Positions 7,723 through 17,517 of a DNA stretch of 64,000 bases are shown one piece after another. Both the position numbers and the translations under genes were made by a program. The notes under the pieces were generated by a model. It searched no databases. It was not told the origin of the DNA and saw only the letters and a program-made list of their open reading frames with translations. Source of the stretch: Evansella vedderi (GTDB lineage Bacteria; Bacillota; Bacilli; Bacillales; Salisediminibacteriaceae); NCBI RefSeq assembly GCF_030813435.1, contig NZ_JAUSUG010000019.1:1-64000 (forward strand). The letters run 5' to 3'. Every line of letters begins with the position of its first letter. Positions within the stretch are counted from its first letter, which is position 1.

Positions 7723-9105
7723 ATGAGTTCTCAGAACTACCGTACAGAAAAAGATCCTTTAGGAAAAATTCCACTTCCTGAAAAGGCCTATTACGGATCT
7801 CAAACCCAACGTGCTCTAGATAACTTTCAAATTAGCGGTAGAAGATTTCCCCGTTCCTTTATCAAAGCCCAAGGGATCATTAAAGCTGCTGCTGCAAAAA
7901 CAAATATGGAATTAGGCTTGCTTCCTGATGCCGTTGGACAAGCAATTATAACCGCATCAGAAGAAGTAATAGAAGGAAAATGGGATGAACACTTTGTTAT
8001 TGATGTGTACCAAGCAGGAGCAGGAACCTCCCAGAACATGAATGCCAACGAAGTGATTGCGAACCGTGCTTCAGAAATCGCAGGTGGTGCAACTGATACT
8101 GGCCGAATTCATCCAAACGACCATGTAAATATGTCCCAATCCACGAATGATACCTTTCCATCAGCATTAAATATAGCTGCGGTAGAAAATATCGTCCATG
8201 GTTTGTTGCCTGCCTTATTTGAATTACAACAATCGCTCGAGAAGAAATCCGAAGAATTTAAAGATGTATTAAAAAGCGGACGGACACACCTACATGATGC
8301 TATTCCCATACGTTTAGGGCAGGAGTTCTACGGCTATGCAGGGACAATTAAGGAATGCTATGAGCAAATTAATCGAACAACAGACGCATTGTATGAACTT
8401 GGTTTAGGTGGAAAAGCCATTGGAACATTAGGAAATTTAGATCCTAATTATCCTCCGAAAATAATAAAGGAGATTAGCAGTCGAACGAACCTTCCTTTCC
8501 GGGAACCGGAAAACATGTTTAGCTTTATGCAAAATCGAAACGCTCCTATTCGTGTAATGATGGCCATGAAAGAATTGGCCGTTCATCTAATAAAGATAAC
8601 CAGTGATTTGCGACTATTAAGCTCAGGTCCACGTACGGGGTTAGAGGAAATTACTCTCCCTTCTGTACAACCGGGTTCTACGATTATGCCAGGAAAGGTA
8701 AATCCGGCCATACTAGAAATGACTCATATGGTATGCTGTCAAATAATCGGTGCGGAAGCCTCTGTAACAACAGCTGGAACAGCAAGCCAATTGGAGATCA
8801 ATGTGATGATGCCTGTTATAGCCCATACGTTTTTAGATTCCATTGAAATATTAACGAATGCCGTTGCCACACTAGTGGAGAAGTGTATCGCAGGGATACA
8901 AGCAAATGAAGATACGTGTAACCACTGGATGGAAGCAAGCCTTGCTTTAGTGACAGGGTTAAGTCCAATCCTTGGCTACGATAAAGCTTCACAAATTGGT
9001 ATGCAAGCAGACGAAGAAAAGAAAACACTGAAGCAAGTCCTAGAAGAAAAAGGCATGTTGTCGAAAAAAATAGAGAAAGCCTTAGACCCAAAAGGATTCA
9101 TATAA
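7723..9105 (+). CDS. Aspartate ammonia-lyase / class II fumarase family enzyme
   Basis: This 460-residue tetrameric lyase belongs to the aspartase/fumarase superfamily. Visible are the three conserved regions that build the active site: SGRTHLHDAIPIRLGQE, a NPNDHVN-like motif (IHPNDHVNMSQSTNDTFPS) and the signature loop GSTIMPGKVNP. VYQAGAGTSQNMNANEV favours aspartase over FumC (where QTGSGTQSNMN is usual), while YKDKASQ-like C-terminal parts resemble fumarase, so the substrate (aspartate or malate/fumarate) is open. The frame is open from 7522, but only the ATG at 7723 has a ribosome site (AAAGGAG). Confidence 0.85.
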   Translation: MSSQNYRTEKDPLGKIPLPEKAYYGSQTQRALDNFQISGRRFPRSFIKAQGIIKAAAAKTNMELGLLPDAVGQAIITASEEVIEGKWDEHFVIDVYQAGAGTSQNMNANEVIANRASEIAGGATDTGRIHPNDHVNMSQSTNDTFPSALNIAAVENIVHGLLPALFELQQSLEKKSEEFKDVLKSGRTHLHDAIPIRLGQEFYGYAGTIKECYEQINRTTDALYELGLGGKAIGTLGNLDPNYPPKIIKEISSRTNLPFREPENMFSFMQNRNAPIRVMMAMKELAVHLIKITSDLRLLSSGPRTGLEEITLPSVQPGSTIMPGKVNPAILEMTHMVCCQIIGAEASVTTAGTASQLEINVMMPVIAHTFLDSIEILTNAVATLVEKCIAGIQANEDTCNHWMEASLALVTGLSPILGYDKASQIGMQADEEKKTLKQVLEEKGMLSKKIEKALDPKGFI

Positions 9106-9107
9106 TT

Positions 9108-9155
9108 AGGTGGTAGCTTTACAAGGAAATATTGTCCTATAAAGTTACCATCTAT
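9108..9155. terminator. Hairpin between convergent genes
   Basis: AGGTGGTAGCTTTA pairs with TAAAGTTACCATCT (two G-U pairs) around a smaller inner stem. There is no clear T-run, so its strength as a terminator is uncertain. It separates the aspartase gene from the ABC transporter genes. Confidence 0.4.
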
Positions 9156-9160
9156 TCCAT

Positions 9161-9784
9161 TTAATAACTTACTTTGTCCTTATTTAATAAAGGAAAATCA
9201 ATATATCTAGATACTAATCGTTTCAGAAGAACGGTATCATGACTAATAATAATAATCCCTATATTACGATTTCTCACTATATCCATTACCCCATGCCAAA
9301 TTTGTGCTTGGGTAATAGTATCAAGCATCGTTGTCATTTCATCAGCGATGAGAAACTGGGTACCGGGACCAAGGGCCCTTGCTATACAAAATCGCTGCAG
9401 CTCTCCCCCTGATAATTCATTCGGCCAACGTTGGAGCCAATTTTCCTGTATACCTAGTCGTTCCAGAAGTTCAACATCTAAATTCCCCGCTTCCTCTAAT
9501 ACTGCTTTCATAGGCCATTTTGGGTTGATTGCCTTTTCTGGATGTTGAAATACAAGCTGAATAGGATGATAACCTGTTTTTGGTAACGGGGCATCATTAA
9601 ATAAAACTGTCCCGTTACTGGGCTTTTCATATCCTGCTAGTATCCTCGCTAATGTAGTTTTACCACACCCGCTTGGACCGGCTAGTCCTACCACTTCACC
9701 AGGTTGAACAGTAAGATTTATATCACGAAAAAGCCATTTTTTTCTCCTGTAACGAAAACTTACATTTCTAGCTTCAAGTTGCAT
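9161..9784 (-). CDS. ABC transporter ATPase (NikE/OppF type)
   Basis: This 207-residue ATPase has Walker A GPSGCGKTT near residue 35, the signature LSGGELQRFCIARAL near 124, Walker B FLIADEMTT and the switch His in IIISHD. It is shorter than typical OppF (about 320) because it lacks the oligopeptide-transporter C-terminal extension. This agrees with NikE/CntF-type subunits. It overlaps the preceding ATPase gene by 11 bp and ends the five-gene transporter operon. Confidence 0.85.
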   Translation of the reverse strand: MQLEARNVSFRYRRKKWLFRDINLTVQPGEVVGLAGPSGCGKTTLARILAGYEKPSNGTVLFNDAPLPKTGYHPIQLVFQHPEKAINPKWPMKAVLEEAGNLDVELLERLGIQENWLQRWPNELSGGELQRFCIARALGPGTQFLIADEMTTMLDTITQAQIWHGVMDIVRNRNIGIIIISHDTVLLKRLVSRYIDFPLLNKDKVSY

Positions 9785-10697
9785 GAATACACCTCACCAT
9801 TCCATTTCGAAGTACTCTTTTTTCTGGCAAGTGTTCAAGGCATTCCGTTGTGGTCATGTCACATCTTGGTGCAAACAAACATCCCCTTGGCAATTCATCC
9901 CCTTTTGGTTGAGAACCTGGGATCGGGCGAAACTCATTTTGTGGCAGAGCTCTCCATAAAGCTTTAGAATAAGGATGTCTTAACCTTTCTCCACTACCAG
10001 TGAAGTCTTCAACTGGGGCAACTTCAACTGTTGTCCCAGCATAAAAGACTGCAATTTTATCTGCAACACTTAAGGCCGATTGAATGTCATGGGTAATGAA
10101 CATAACAGCAGTTCCATTGTCTGCAAATGCCTTAAAAGAGGATAGTGCCTCCTTTACTACTGTTTGGTCTAGGCCAGGCGTTGGTTCATCGGCGATAATG
10201 AATTTTGCCTTATTGATTACTGCTGTTGATACAAGAATACGACGAGCCATTCCCCCAGATAACTGGAAGGGATACAGCTTCTCTACGTCGGTAGATAAAT
10301 TATATTTCTCAAAAATCTCTTTTTGCGTTTTAAAAGAGTCTTTACCCTTTAACGCTCCCCTTACCTGTTTCTCCACTTCCATTAATGGATTTAAAAAATT
10401 TACTGACTGAGGGACAAAAGCTAGCTCCTTCCCACGTAATTTCTCTTGTAAAGAAGGGGTAAGTTCTTTACCATCATAATGGATTGTTCCACTAACATTT
10501 GCGTTTCTTGGTAAAATTCCAAGTATGGCATGTGCTAGCAAGCTTTTTCCGGAGCCGCTAGATCCTACAACAGCAACAATTTCTCCTGCGTTTATAGAAA
10601 AACTTAAATTATGAATCACCTTTACCTCTTTATGTTTGAATCCCTTTGTATACTGTTTAAAGGAAACGGATAAATCATCTACTTCTACTAGTGGCAT
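9774..10697 (-). CDS. ABC transporter ATPase (NikD/OppD type)
   Basis: The 307-residue subunit has Walker A GSSGSGKSLL, signature LSGGMARRILVSTAV, Walker B FIIADEPTPGLD and the H-loop in FITHDIQ. The C-terminal GCLFAPRC...C segment is the oligopeptide/nickel transporter extension with its Cys motif. The frame is open to 10712, but the ATG at 10697 follows GGGGGAG at good spacing. It pairs with the shorter ATPase downstream to drive nickel or peptide import. Confidence 0.87.
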   Translation of the reverse strand: MPLVEVDDLSVSFKQYTKGFKHKEVKVIHNLSFSINAGEIVAVVGSSGSGKSLLAHAILGILPRNANVSGTIHYDGKELTPSLQEKLRGKELAFVPQSVNFLNPLMEVEKQVRGALKGKDSFKTQKEIFEKYNLSTDVEKLYPFQLSGGMARRILVSTAVINKAKFIIADEPTPGLDQTVVKEALSSFKAFADNGTAVMFITHDIQSALSVADKIAVFYAGTTVEVAPVEDFTGSGERLRHPYSKALWRALPQNEFRPIPGSQPKGDELPRGCLFAPRCDMTTTECLEHLPEKRVLRNGMVRCIHAT

Positions 10698-10721
10698 TCT
10701 TTTCTCCCCCATAAGATTAAT

Positions 10722-11588
10722 TTAGTCATGAGCCCGATGGGGATCCAATCTGGATCGTAGATGCTCACCAATGATATCGAACGACCGTACAACAAGTAAT
10801 AAAGAAAGTCCTGGGAATATGGCGAGCCACCACATTTCTGTTGATAAATAACGCATTGACTCCGAGAGAATGATACCAATAGCTGGTTGGTGTGGAGATA
10901 AGCCCATCCCTATAAAAGTAATTGCCGCTTCGTGAAGAATAGCATGAGGAAACAGTAAGAATAAACCTACCATTAACTGTGGAGCAACATGGGGGAAGAG
11001 ATGCTTCCTTCCAATAAACCATCGGGATTTCCCTAAGCGTTTCGATACTTCCACATATTCAGCAGACCTCAGCTGCATTACCTCTGCCCGAATCACGCGA
11101 GTTAAGCTTGGCCAATGGGTAAGGGCGAGTCCAATGACTACTCCTTTTATTCCTCCTCCTAAAGCAAAGGAGATTAACATTAACATAACTAAATGAGGAA
11201 CACTTAAAAATAAATCCACTAACCATGAAATAATGCTGTCCACTACTTTCCCCATCGTTGCAGCCAGCATCCCTAAAATAAGAGCAATGGTTACACTCGC
11301 TGCAGCAGCCGTTAACCCCACACCAATACTTAAAGTCAGCCCTTTTAGGGTACGGGTAAGCATATCCCTGCCAAGCCAGTCTGTTCCAAAGGGATGGGCA
11401 AGGGATGGGCCTAGATTACGATTTCCTAAATCCGTTGCAATTCGTTCATTACTTAATACCAATCCCCCAAGAATAACACATAATAATAGAAGGGATACGA
11501 TTACCAATGTCATAAAAGAGCGCTGTCTTCCATTTAATGAAATAAAAGGTTGTATACTAAACTTCACCATTTTCATCATACTACTCAT
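10722..11588 (-). CDS. ABC transporter permease (NikC/DppC type)
   Basis: This 288-residue inner-membrane subunit has about six helices. The HPFGTDWLGRDMLTR motif near residue 60 is typical of DppC/NikC permeases, and the EAA loop (EYVEVSKRLGKSRW...HLFPHVAPQL) contacts the ATPases. Its start overlaps the stop of the preceding permease by 4 bp (ATGA), indicating coupled translation. Confidence 0.87.
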   Translation of the reverse strand: MSSMMKMVKFSIQPFISLNGRQRSFMTLVIVSLLLLCVILGGLVLSNERIATDLGNRNLGPSLAHPFGTDWLGRDMLTRTLKGLTLSIGVGLTAAAASVTIALILGMLAATMGKVVDSIISWLVDLFLSVPHLVMLMLISFALGGGIKGVVIGLALTHWPSLTRVIRAEVMQLRSAEYVEVSKRLGKSRWFIGRKHLFPHVAPQLMVGLFLLFPHAILHEAAITFIGMGLSPHQPAIGIILSESMRYLSTEMWWLAIFPGLSLLLVVRSFDIIGEHLRSRLDPHRAHD

Positions 11589-12568
11589 ATTGCTTCCCTC
11601 TCTTTAGTCCTCGGGTCCACAACAAGATAAATAAGATCCGCAAGAAGATTTCCAATGAACACAAATAAGGTACTAAAGATGACTAACCCTAGCAAGAGAG
11701 GCACATCTCCTCTTAAGCCAGCTTCCACAGTTGCTTGCCCCAATCCAGGATAGGAAAAGACCAGTTCCACTAGCACCGCTCCCCCAAACAATTCACCAAA
11801 AGCGGCAAACTGTAATGTGAGGGCTGGCAAGGCAATGTTACGAATTCCGTGTCTCCAAATTAATGAAAAACCTTTCTCCCCTCTTGCTCTTGCGAACAAC
11901 ACGTAATCACTTTGAAGGACATCTATAAGCTTCTGCCTCGTATGGAGTGCCACATTAACCACACCAACTATACTTAATGTAATTGCTGGTAAAATAAAAT
12001 GTCTAACCCTGTCTATTACAGTTACCTCTTCTGTAAGGACACCAGCAGGAACTCCAAGCCCAATTGGCAGCCACCCTAACCCGACAGCAAAAATTAAGAG
12101 TAGGAGAATTCCTATCCAAAAGGCAGGTGTAGATGCCAATGTGTAGCAATAGAGTTTAATTAGTCTATCAATCCATGAATCTCTTTTTACTGCTGCAATA
12201 ATTCCCAGTAAAAAACCAATTACACCAGAAAGAATCCAAGCTGCAAGCATTAGGGCAAAGGAATAAATAAATTTATCTTTAATGACATCTAATACAGGCT
12301 GCCTATATATCATAGATGTACCAAAATCCCCCCGCACAATCGCGGAGCTCCAGTGGTAAAACTGTTCCACTGGAGTTTTATCTAGACCCCAATGCTCGGC
12401 AATTTTTTCTCGCTGTTCTGGTCCAACCCTCATCATATCTGCACCAACATAAGCTTGAATAGGATCTACAGGTGACTTGTTTACAAGGAAAAAAGAAAGG
12501 ATACAAACAGCAAATAAAAGGGAAGCAAGGCGAATAAATTTTTTTAGAAAAAGCAAAGGGAGGAGCAA
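11585..12568 (-). CDS. ABC transporter permease (NikB/DppB type)
   Basis: This integral membrane subunit of 327 residues starts with a membrane helix and the SPVDPIQAYVG segment typical of DppB/NikB. YCYTLASTPAFWIGILLLL and the EAA-like loop around FARARGEKGFSLIWRHGIRN are also visible. The frame is open to 12625 inside the upstream gene. The TTG at 12568 lies 7 bases after a perfect AGGAGG (12576-12581) and is the best start. The ATG at 12592 is an alternative with a weak site. Confidence 0.85.
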   Translation of the reverse strand: MLLPLLFLKKFIRLASLLFAVCILSFFLVNKSPVDPIQAYVGADMMRVGPEQREKIAEHWGLDKTPVEQFYHWSSAIVRGDFGTSMIYRQPVLDVIKDKFIYSFALMLAAWILSGVIGFLLGIIAAVKRDSWIDRLIKLYCYTLASTPAFWIGILLLLIFAVGLGWLPIGLGVPAGVLTEEVTVIDRVRHFILPAITLSIVGVVNVALHTRQKLIDVLQSDYVLFARARGEKGFSLIWRHGIRNIALPALTLQFAAFGELFGGAVLVELVFSYPGLGQATVEAGLRGDVPLLLGLVIFSTLFVFIGNLLADLIYLVVDPRTKEREAI

Positions 12569-12579
12569 GTTCTTACCTC

Positions 12580-14184
12580 CTACTCTTTCCATTTCCACTC
12601 TACTATATTGTCTGTAATAGGCCAACCGTGGGCGTGAGGCTGAATTTTTTGCTGGCCAATATCCAATTTCTCATTTACTAAGAACAGGTGATTAATATTC
12701 ACAAGCCATGCCCAAGGGGAATCTCCCTTTGTACTAAAACCCGTTTTACCATCCCATTGGGCTTTTTTCCAATAGTTTATAGCTTCTTCTTCACTAGTGG
12801 CAGCTAATGCCTTCAGAAAATACTGGTCCACAGTTTCATTTGAATAATAGCCTGGGTTAAACCACTCTACACCCATCATTTCTCCGCTGTATACATGGTA
12901 CATCTCTAAAGGATCATGACTTCCCCAGCCCATTAAAACAGCATTGGCGTGCATAGAGGATTGAATCTCATCCCAGCTCTTACCTTCCACAATTATATTA
13001 ATTCCTAAAGGCTTGATCATATCAGCAACAGCAATAGCGAGAGATTGTCTCGTAGAATCACTTGCAGGATAAAGAAGGGTAAACTCTGCCTTTAAGGAAT
13101 CCTTCTGGAGAATTCCATCACCGTTCACATCTTCCCATCCATCCTCTTCTAAAATGAGAGACGCCAGTTCCATATCATTGTCTACAATAACCGTATCTGG
13201 GTTCCACCAAGGAAGCTGATCAGCGATTGTATAGGCCGGTGTTCCGTGACTTTCTAAAACTCCTTCAACTAATGCTTGTCTATTAACAGCAATATTAATG
13301 GCTTTACGAATGGCAAGGTCTGCTGTTACGTCATTTCCGATAGCATGACCCTCTTCCGTTTGCTGCCCACTTGCTTTATATGGAAACATTATTCCCCGGT
13401 TATCCACACTATTGATAGATTCTAAGCGCATTCCTGGTACGTCTTGAAGACTAAAGGTCGCTGGAATAGAAGCCATATCCACCTGCCCAGACCTAGCTGC
13501 CCCGAAGGCAGCGTCTTCGTTTAAAAACAAGAATGTAACCTTTTGGAAAAAAGGAAGACTATTATAATAGTAAGGATTAGCTTCCACAATAATTTGCTGG
13601 CCTTTATCCCATTGCAAAAGCTTGTATGGTCCTGAACCAATCGGATTTTCAGCATAGGTTTCATCATAAGCATGTTCCGGAACTATCCCTAGTGTAATTA
13701 AAGAGTCAATAAAAGTAGATTGTGGTTTTTTCAAATGAAAATAAACGGTGTAGTCATCTTTCACCTCTATGCTGTCAAGAATCGTAAGGTCTAAAATAGA
13801 TCCGTTCTTTAAAGCTGTTTCAAAAGTAAATTTCACATCTCTCGCAGTGAGAGCTTCTCCATCAGAAAATACTACATCATCCCGGAGTTCCACTGTCCAT
13901 ACGAGACCATCGCTGCTAATTTCGTAGTTTTCAGCCAAGTCCTTTTTCACAGCTAAGTTATGGTCCCGTTTTAGTAGTGTACTTTGAAACAGTGGGGAAC
14001 CGTAGCGCCCCCAACCGGTAGTAGGATCAAAGCCTGTTTCCGGCTCCGCCCCAATTGCCAGAATTAATTCATCCCTTTTATTTTCTATTAATGATGCTTC
14101 ACTCTCATTGGAGTCTCGTGAGCATCCGCTCACAAGAATAGCTGCAATGAATAGTAAAAAAATAAGGAAACGTGTGTTTTTCAT
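12580..14184 (-). CDS. Nickel/oligopeptide-type ABC substrate-binding lipoprotein
   Basis: The 534-residue extracellular binding protein has a lipoprotein signal with lipobox LVSGC at about residue 19. The SBP_bac_5 fold shows in FDPTTGWGRYGSPLFQSTLL, ELRDDVVFSDGEALTARDV and NPIGSGPYKL. The FDPTTGWG...PLFQS form resembles NikA/CntA metal-complex binders more than peptide binders, but the ligand is not proven. The frame is open to 14325, but the ATG at 14184 has AAGGAG. Gene order (binder, two permeases, two ATPases) equals nik/cnt operons. No metallophore synthesis genes are nearby. Confidence 0.85.
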   Translation of the reverse strand: MKNTRFLIFLLFIAAILVSGCSRDSNESEASLIENKRDELILAIGAEPETGFDPTTGWGRYGSPLFQSTLLKRDHNLAVKKDLAENYEISSDGLVWTVELRDDVVFSDGEALTARDVKFTFETALKNGSILDLTILDSIEVKDDYTVYFHLKKPQSTFIDSLITLGIVPEHAYDETYAENPIGSGPYKLLQWDKGQQIIVEANPYYYNSLPFFQKVTFLFLNEDAAFGAARSGQVDMASIPATFSLQDVPGMRLESINSVDNRGIMFPYKASGQQTEEGHAIGNDVTADLAIRKAINIAVNRQALVEGVLESHGTPAYTIADQLPWWNPDTVIVDNDMELASLILEEDGWEDVNGDGILQKDSLKAEFTLLYPASDSTRQSLAIAVADMIKPLGINIIVEGKSWDEIQSSMHANAVLMGWGSHDPLEMYHVYSGEMMGVEWFNPGYYSNETVDQYFLKALAATSEEEAINYWKKAQWDGKTGFSTKGDSPWAWLVNINHLFLVNEKLDIGQQKIQPHAHGWPITDNIVEWKWKE

Positions 14185-14313
14185 TATGTGTCTCTCCTTG
14201 TACAATTTTATTTTCTTGTTTGACTTAACGAATGTAAGAATGTTATTTTTCAAGAATAATTCGACTATTCCTATAAATCTTAAAATATTGTATTTAGTAT
14301 ATACATAGAGAAA

Positions 14314-14352
14314 TGGGTGAGTCAAAAGGTTGTTTAAACCTCTTCACCCACC
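14314..14352 (-). terminator. Terminator of the PFK-like/transketolase operon
   Basis: GGGTGA...AAAGGTT and AACCT...TCACCC pair around a short loop, 13 bp after the transketolase stop. The related sequence at 17450-17490 ends the TRAP operon, so two neighbouring operons share terminators of similar sequence. Confidence 0.7.
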
Positions 14353-14364
14353 CACTATTAATTA

Positions 14365-16383
14365 TTATTGTTTCGATAATACTTCTTTAAAGTTTCTAAC
14401 TACGTTTTCAACGGTAAACCCGTATTCCTCAAGGAGCTTACTAGCTGGTGCTGACGCTCCAAACTGGTCAATAGCAAGGACCGCTCCTCCATCGCCTACA
14501 TATTCTCTCCATCCAAGGGAGGAACCCATTTCAATGGCAAGGCGTGCTTTAACATCTTTTGGTAATAGTTGTTCCTTATATTGTTGGGACTGTTTATTGA
14601 AACGGTCCCAGCTTGGCATACTAACAACTGATACGAATATATTTTCTTTCTCTAGTTCTTTTTGTGCTTCATAAGCTAGGGGCACTTCTGACCCGGAAGC
14701 AAGTAATATACCATCTGTATCTCCTTTTGCTTTAGAAACTACATAAGCCCCTTTCTTAACTCCCTCATAAACAACTTCTTTATCATTCGTCAATGTAGGT
14801 AAGTCTTGACGAGTTAATACTAGTGCCGTAGGAGTATCGGTGCTTTCAATGGCTAAACGCCATGCCGCCACTGTCTCATTGGCATCAGCTGGACGTATGA
14901 TGGAAAGTCCCGGCATTGCCCGTAAAGATGCTAGCTGTTCAACCGGTTCATGTGTCGGACCATCCTCTCCAACAGCAATGCTGTCGTGTGTAAACACATA
15001 AATGACAGGAAGCTTCATTAATGCTGCTAAACGTATAGCCGGGCGCAAGTAATCAGAGAAAACAAAGAACGTAGCACCGAATACTTTTACCCCTCCGTGA
15101 ATTGCCATTCCGTTAATAGCAGCACCCATGGCAAATTCCCTTACCCCAAACCATATATTTCGTGCTGCAAAATTATCGATACCATAGTTTTTTTCAGAGG
15201 TTAATAAAGTTTTATTTGAACCTGCTAAGTCAGCAGAACCACCGATTAATTGTGGAACAGCATTGGCAGCAGCATTTAGTGCTTTTCCAGAAGATGCTCT
15301 AGTAGCTAATGCTTCTCCTTCTTCAAAAACAGGTAGTGCATCCACCCAATTTTCAGGAAGCTCTCCTTTAATTGCTTTTTCAAATTGTTCTGCTAGTAGA
15401 GGATAAGCTTTTTTATACTGGCTAAACAGTTCATTCCATGCTTCCTCTTTTTGCTGTCCAAGATCGGATAACTCTCGGTAATGATCAGCTACTTCCTCCG
15501 GAACAAAAAATGGTTCTTGTTCATGCCAATGATACGCTTCTTTTGTTAATTTAACTTCGTCCTTCCCTAGTGGAGCACCATGGGAGGCAGATTTACCAGA
15601 CTTATTAGGAGACCCGAAACCAATCACCGTTTTTACTTCAATTAAAGTAGGACGATTTAAATCAGCCTTCGCTTCTTGTATTGCTTGCTGAATAGACGAT
15701 GTATCATTTCCATCCTCTACTCGAATAACCTGCCAGCCATATGCTTTAAAACGGTCTTCTACACTTTCGGAGAAAGATAAATTCAAATCTCCGTCTAAAG
15801 AAATATCGTTGGAATCATACATTACTACAAGACGTCCTAGCTTGAGGTGACCAGCAAGGGAAGCTGCTTCTGCTGACACTCCCTCCATTAAATCTCCATC
15901 ACCGCAAATAGCGTAAGTAAAGTGATCTACAATATTAAATTTTTCCTTATTGTAGGTTTTCGCTAAATGTCTTTCTGCCATTGCCATACCAACAGCCATC
16001 GCGATTCCTTGTCCTAAAGGACCCGTTGTAGCTTCTACTCCAGGAGTGTGACCAAGTTCTGGATGTCCTGGTGTTTTACTCCCCCATTGGCGGAAGCTTT
16101 TTAAATCTTCCATTGTTACATCGTAACCAAATAGATGAAGCATACTGTACAATAACATGGAACCATGCCCAGCTGACAAAACAAAACGGTCTCGATTAAA
16201 CCAATCTGGGTTTGCTGGATTATGGTTCATCTCCTTTGCCCATAGAGTATACGCCATCGGAGCTGCTCCCATTGGCATACCAGGGTGTCCAGAGTTCGCC
16301 TTTTCAATCCCATCGATAGATAATGTTCGAATCGTGTTAATAGCCATTTGTTCCAGTTGTTTTTCACTTAGTACCTTTTGCAT
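14365..16383 (-). CDS. tkt: Transketolase
   Basis: This 672-residue thiamine-diphosphate enzyme transfers two-carbon units in the pentose phosphate pathway. Visible are [13 protein letters not shown], the [10 protein letters not shown] ThDP/Mg site near residue 155, [10 protein letters not shown], the substrate-binding [19 protein letters not shown] loop (17+ residues) and the C-terminal [15 protein letters not shown]. The frame extends to a GTG at 16407, but the ATG at 16383 follows GGGGAG. It sits 26 bp behind the PFK-like gene and shares that operon's palindromic operator. It is likely a catabolic paralogue dedicated to this locus, since the main tkt usually stands alone. Confidence 0.93.
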   Translation of the reverse strand: MQKVLSEKQLEQMAINTIRTLSIDGIEKANSGHPGMPMGAAPMAYTLWAKEMNHNPANPDWFNRDRFVLSAGHGSMLLYSMLHLFGYDVTMEDLKSFRQWGSKTPGHPELGHTPGVEATTGPLGQGIAMAVGMAMAERHLAKTYNKEKFNIVDHFTYAICGDGDLMEGVSAEAASLAGHLKLGRLVVMYDSNDISLDGDLNLSFSESVEDRFKAYGWQVIRVEDGNDTSSIQQAIQEAKADLNRPTLIEVKTVIGFGSPNKSGKSASHGAPLGKDEVKLTKEAYHWHEQEPFFVPEEVADHYRELSDLGQQKEEAWNELFSQYKKAYPLLAEQFEKAIKGELPENWVDALPVFEEGEALATRASSGKALNAAANAVPQLIGGSADLAGSNKTLLTSEKNYGIDNFAARNIWFGVREFAMGAAINGMAIHGGVKVFGATFFVFSDYLRPAIRLAALMKLPVIYVFTHDSIAVGEDGPTHEPVEQLASLRAMPGLSIIRPADANETVAAWRLAIESTDTPTALVLTRQDLPTLTNDKEVVYEGVKKGAYVVSKAKGDTDGILLASGSEVPLAYEAQKELEKENIFVSVVSMPSWDRFNKQSQQYKEQLLPKDVKARLAIEMGSSLGWREYVGDGGAVLAIDQFGASAPASKLLEEYGFTVENVVRNFKEVLSKQ

Positions 16384-16409
16384 AAAATGAAATCTCCCCT
16401 CGTTCACTT

Positions 16410-17273
16410 TTAATTATTTTTAAATGTAACTTTGTTATCTTGAAGTATAAGTAAGCCTGAATTTTTTTCACCCTCTACCCACTGGATCAGCACATCTGCA
16501 ATTTTGTTAGCTAGAATTCGATCACTGGCAGTAGGGTGCATCCCACTACATTGCGCCTCATTAATTTGGGTTATTTTCCAGGACAGATCCAGTTGTGTAG
16601 CTTCTATTAATTCTTCTAATCGTGTTAATTCCGTCATATCATCAAAAATTAGTAAAGAGTGGTTTAGTCCTGCATCTATTTTTTCACGTAATATATGGGA
16701 TAAACGATCTGGTGAATCCACATCTAAATAACGAATTACATCTCCCGCAGCATCGGCCACATCCTTTTCTAACAAACTCCCTGGCTTTCCAGGCAACTGA
16801 ATACCAAAAAGACGGAACTGATCATACCTGCACGATGATACAGTATCTTCTACTTTAAAAATGTCTTCTATGGCTGCATTTAGTGCAGAATCGTATCCAA
16901 GAGATCTTGGAGACTCAGGTATTTCGTTATAGATGGATACAGGAATAAATAATATCTTTATATTATTTATATCCCTAAGCTGTTTGGAAAAACGAAGTGC
17001 CTCCTCTCCCCCCATTACAACGACTCCATCCAGTGAGGAAACTTGAATTTTATTTAATTTCTGTGCATCCTCCAAGGAAATACTACGAAGTAAATTTCCT
17101 CCAAGTTTTTTCCAATTGTACAAATCTTCTTCACCGAACGGTCTGATGGTTTCTTTTTCATCAAATCGATAAAACTTATGTTTATGAAGATTTTTTTTCA
17201 CTATTTCATAGGTTAGTTGATTAACAATAGAAACACCTGCTTCTATTGTTATCAATCCAATTTTCACGATCAA
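16410..17273 (-). CDS. Degenerate phosphofructokinase-like protein, probably not a kinase
   Basis: The 287-residue chain aligns end to end with bacterial 6-phosphofructokinase. [12 protein letters not shown] matches the GGDGS region, SIYNEIPES...[14 protein letters not shown] matches TIDNDIPGTD...IGFDTALNTVID, and [17 protein letters not shown] plus LQDNKV match the C-terminal SPSAADRVLASRLGA and IQNNKL. Key residues are gone: the N-terminal GGDSPGMNA ATP loop is absent, the catalytic Asp of TIDND is Tyr, the second Asp is Glu, and the QRGGSP arginine is Cys. It is shorter than PfkA (319). Catalysis as PFK is unlikely. A regulatory or sugar-phosphate-sensing role is inference. It precedes transketolase in an operon. 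Confidence 0.75.
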   Translation of the reverse strand: MIVKIGLITIEAGVSIVNQLTYEIVKKNLHKHKFYRFDEKETIRPFGEEDLYNWKKLGGNLLRSISLEDAQKLNKIQVSSLDGVVVMGGEEALRFSKQLRDINNIKILFIPVSIYNEIPESPRSLGYDSALNAAIEDIFKVEDTVSSCRYDQFRLFGIQLPGKPGSLLEKDVADAAGDVIRYLDVDSPDRLSHILREKIDAGLNHSLLIFDDMTELTRLEELIEATQLDLSWKITQINEAQCSGMHPTASDRILANKIADVLIQWVEGEKNSGLLILQDNKVTFKNN

Positions 17274-17331
17274 CTACCACCTTTTTGGCTCTATAATTTA
17301 GTCCTGCATAAAGACTTTATGTAGACATTTT

Positions 17332-17366
17332 ATTAATTAATTTGTTTGATAAACAAATTAATTAAT
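17332..17366. promoter_or_regulatory. Palindromic operator upstream of the PFK-like/transketolase operon
   Basis: Perfect 16-bp arms flank the central GAT. The core is TTTGTTTGATAAACAAA (17341-17357), extended on both sides by TTAATTAA. It lies 59 bp upstream of the PFK-like start. It belongs to the seven-site family described in the findings. Confidence 0.8.
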
Positions 17367-17449
17367 TGTAGAGTATCACTATTTTGTTTATTAGTCAATC
17401 CTAATCGGCCAATAGTTAAAATTCTCTTACTTTTTCTTCAAATAAATAA

Positions 17450-17490
17450 GGGTGAGTCAAAATGGTTGAAAACCATTCTTTGACCCACCC
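17450..17490 (-). terminator. Terminator of the TRAP transporter operon
   Basis: The arms GGGTGAGTCAAAATGGTT and AACCATTCTTTGACCCACCC (18 and 20 bases) pair with a few mismatches around a tiny loop, followed on the minus strand by TTATTTATTT. It begins 28 bp after the large-permease stop codon. Confidence 0.8.
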
Positions 17491-17517
17491 TATTAGAAAT
17501 CCCTTTTAATTATCTAG

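Noticed and set aside
9161-14184. Complete metallophore (staphylopine-type) locus
   Set aside because: Only the transporter is present. No nicotianamine-synthase-like, racemase or opine dehydrogenase genes adjoin it.
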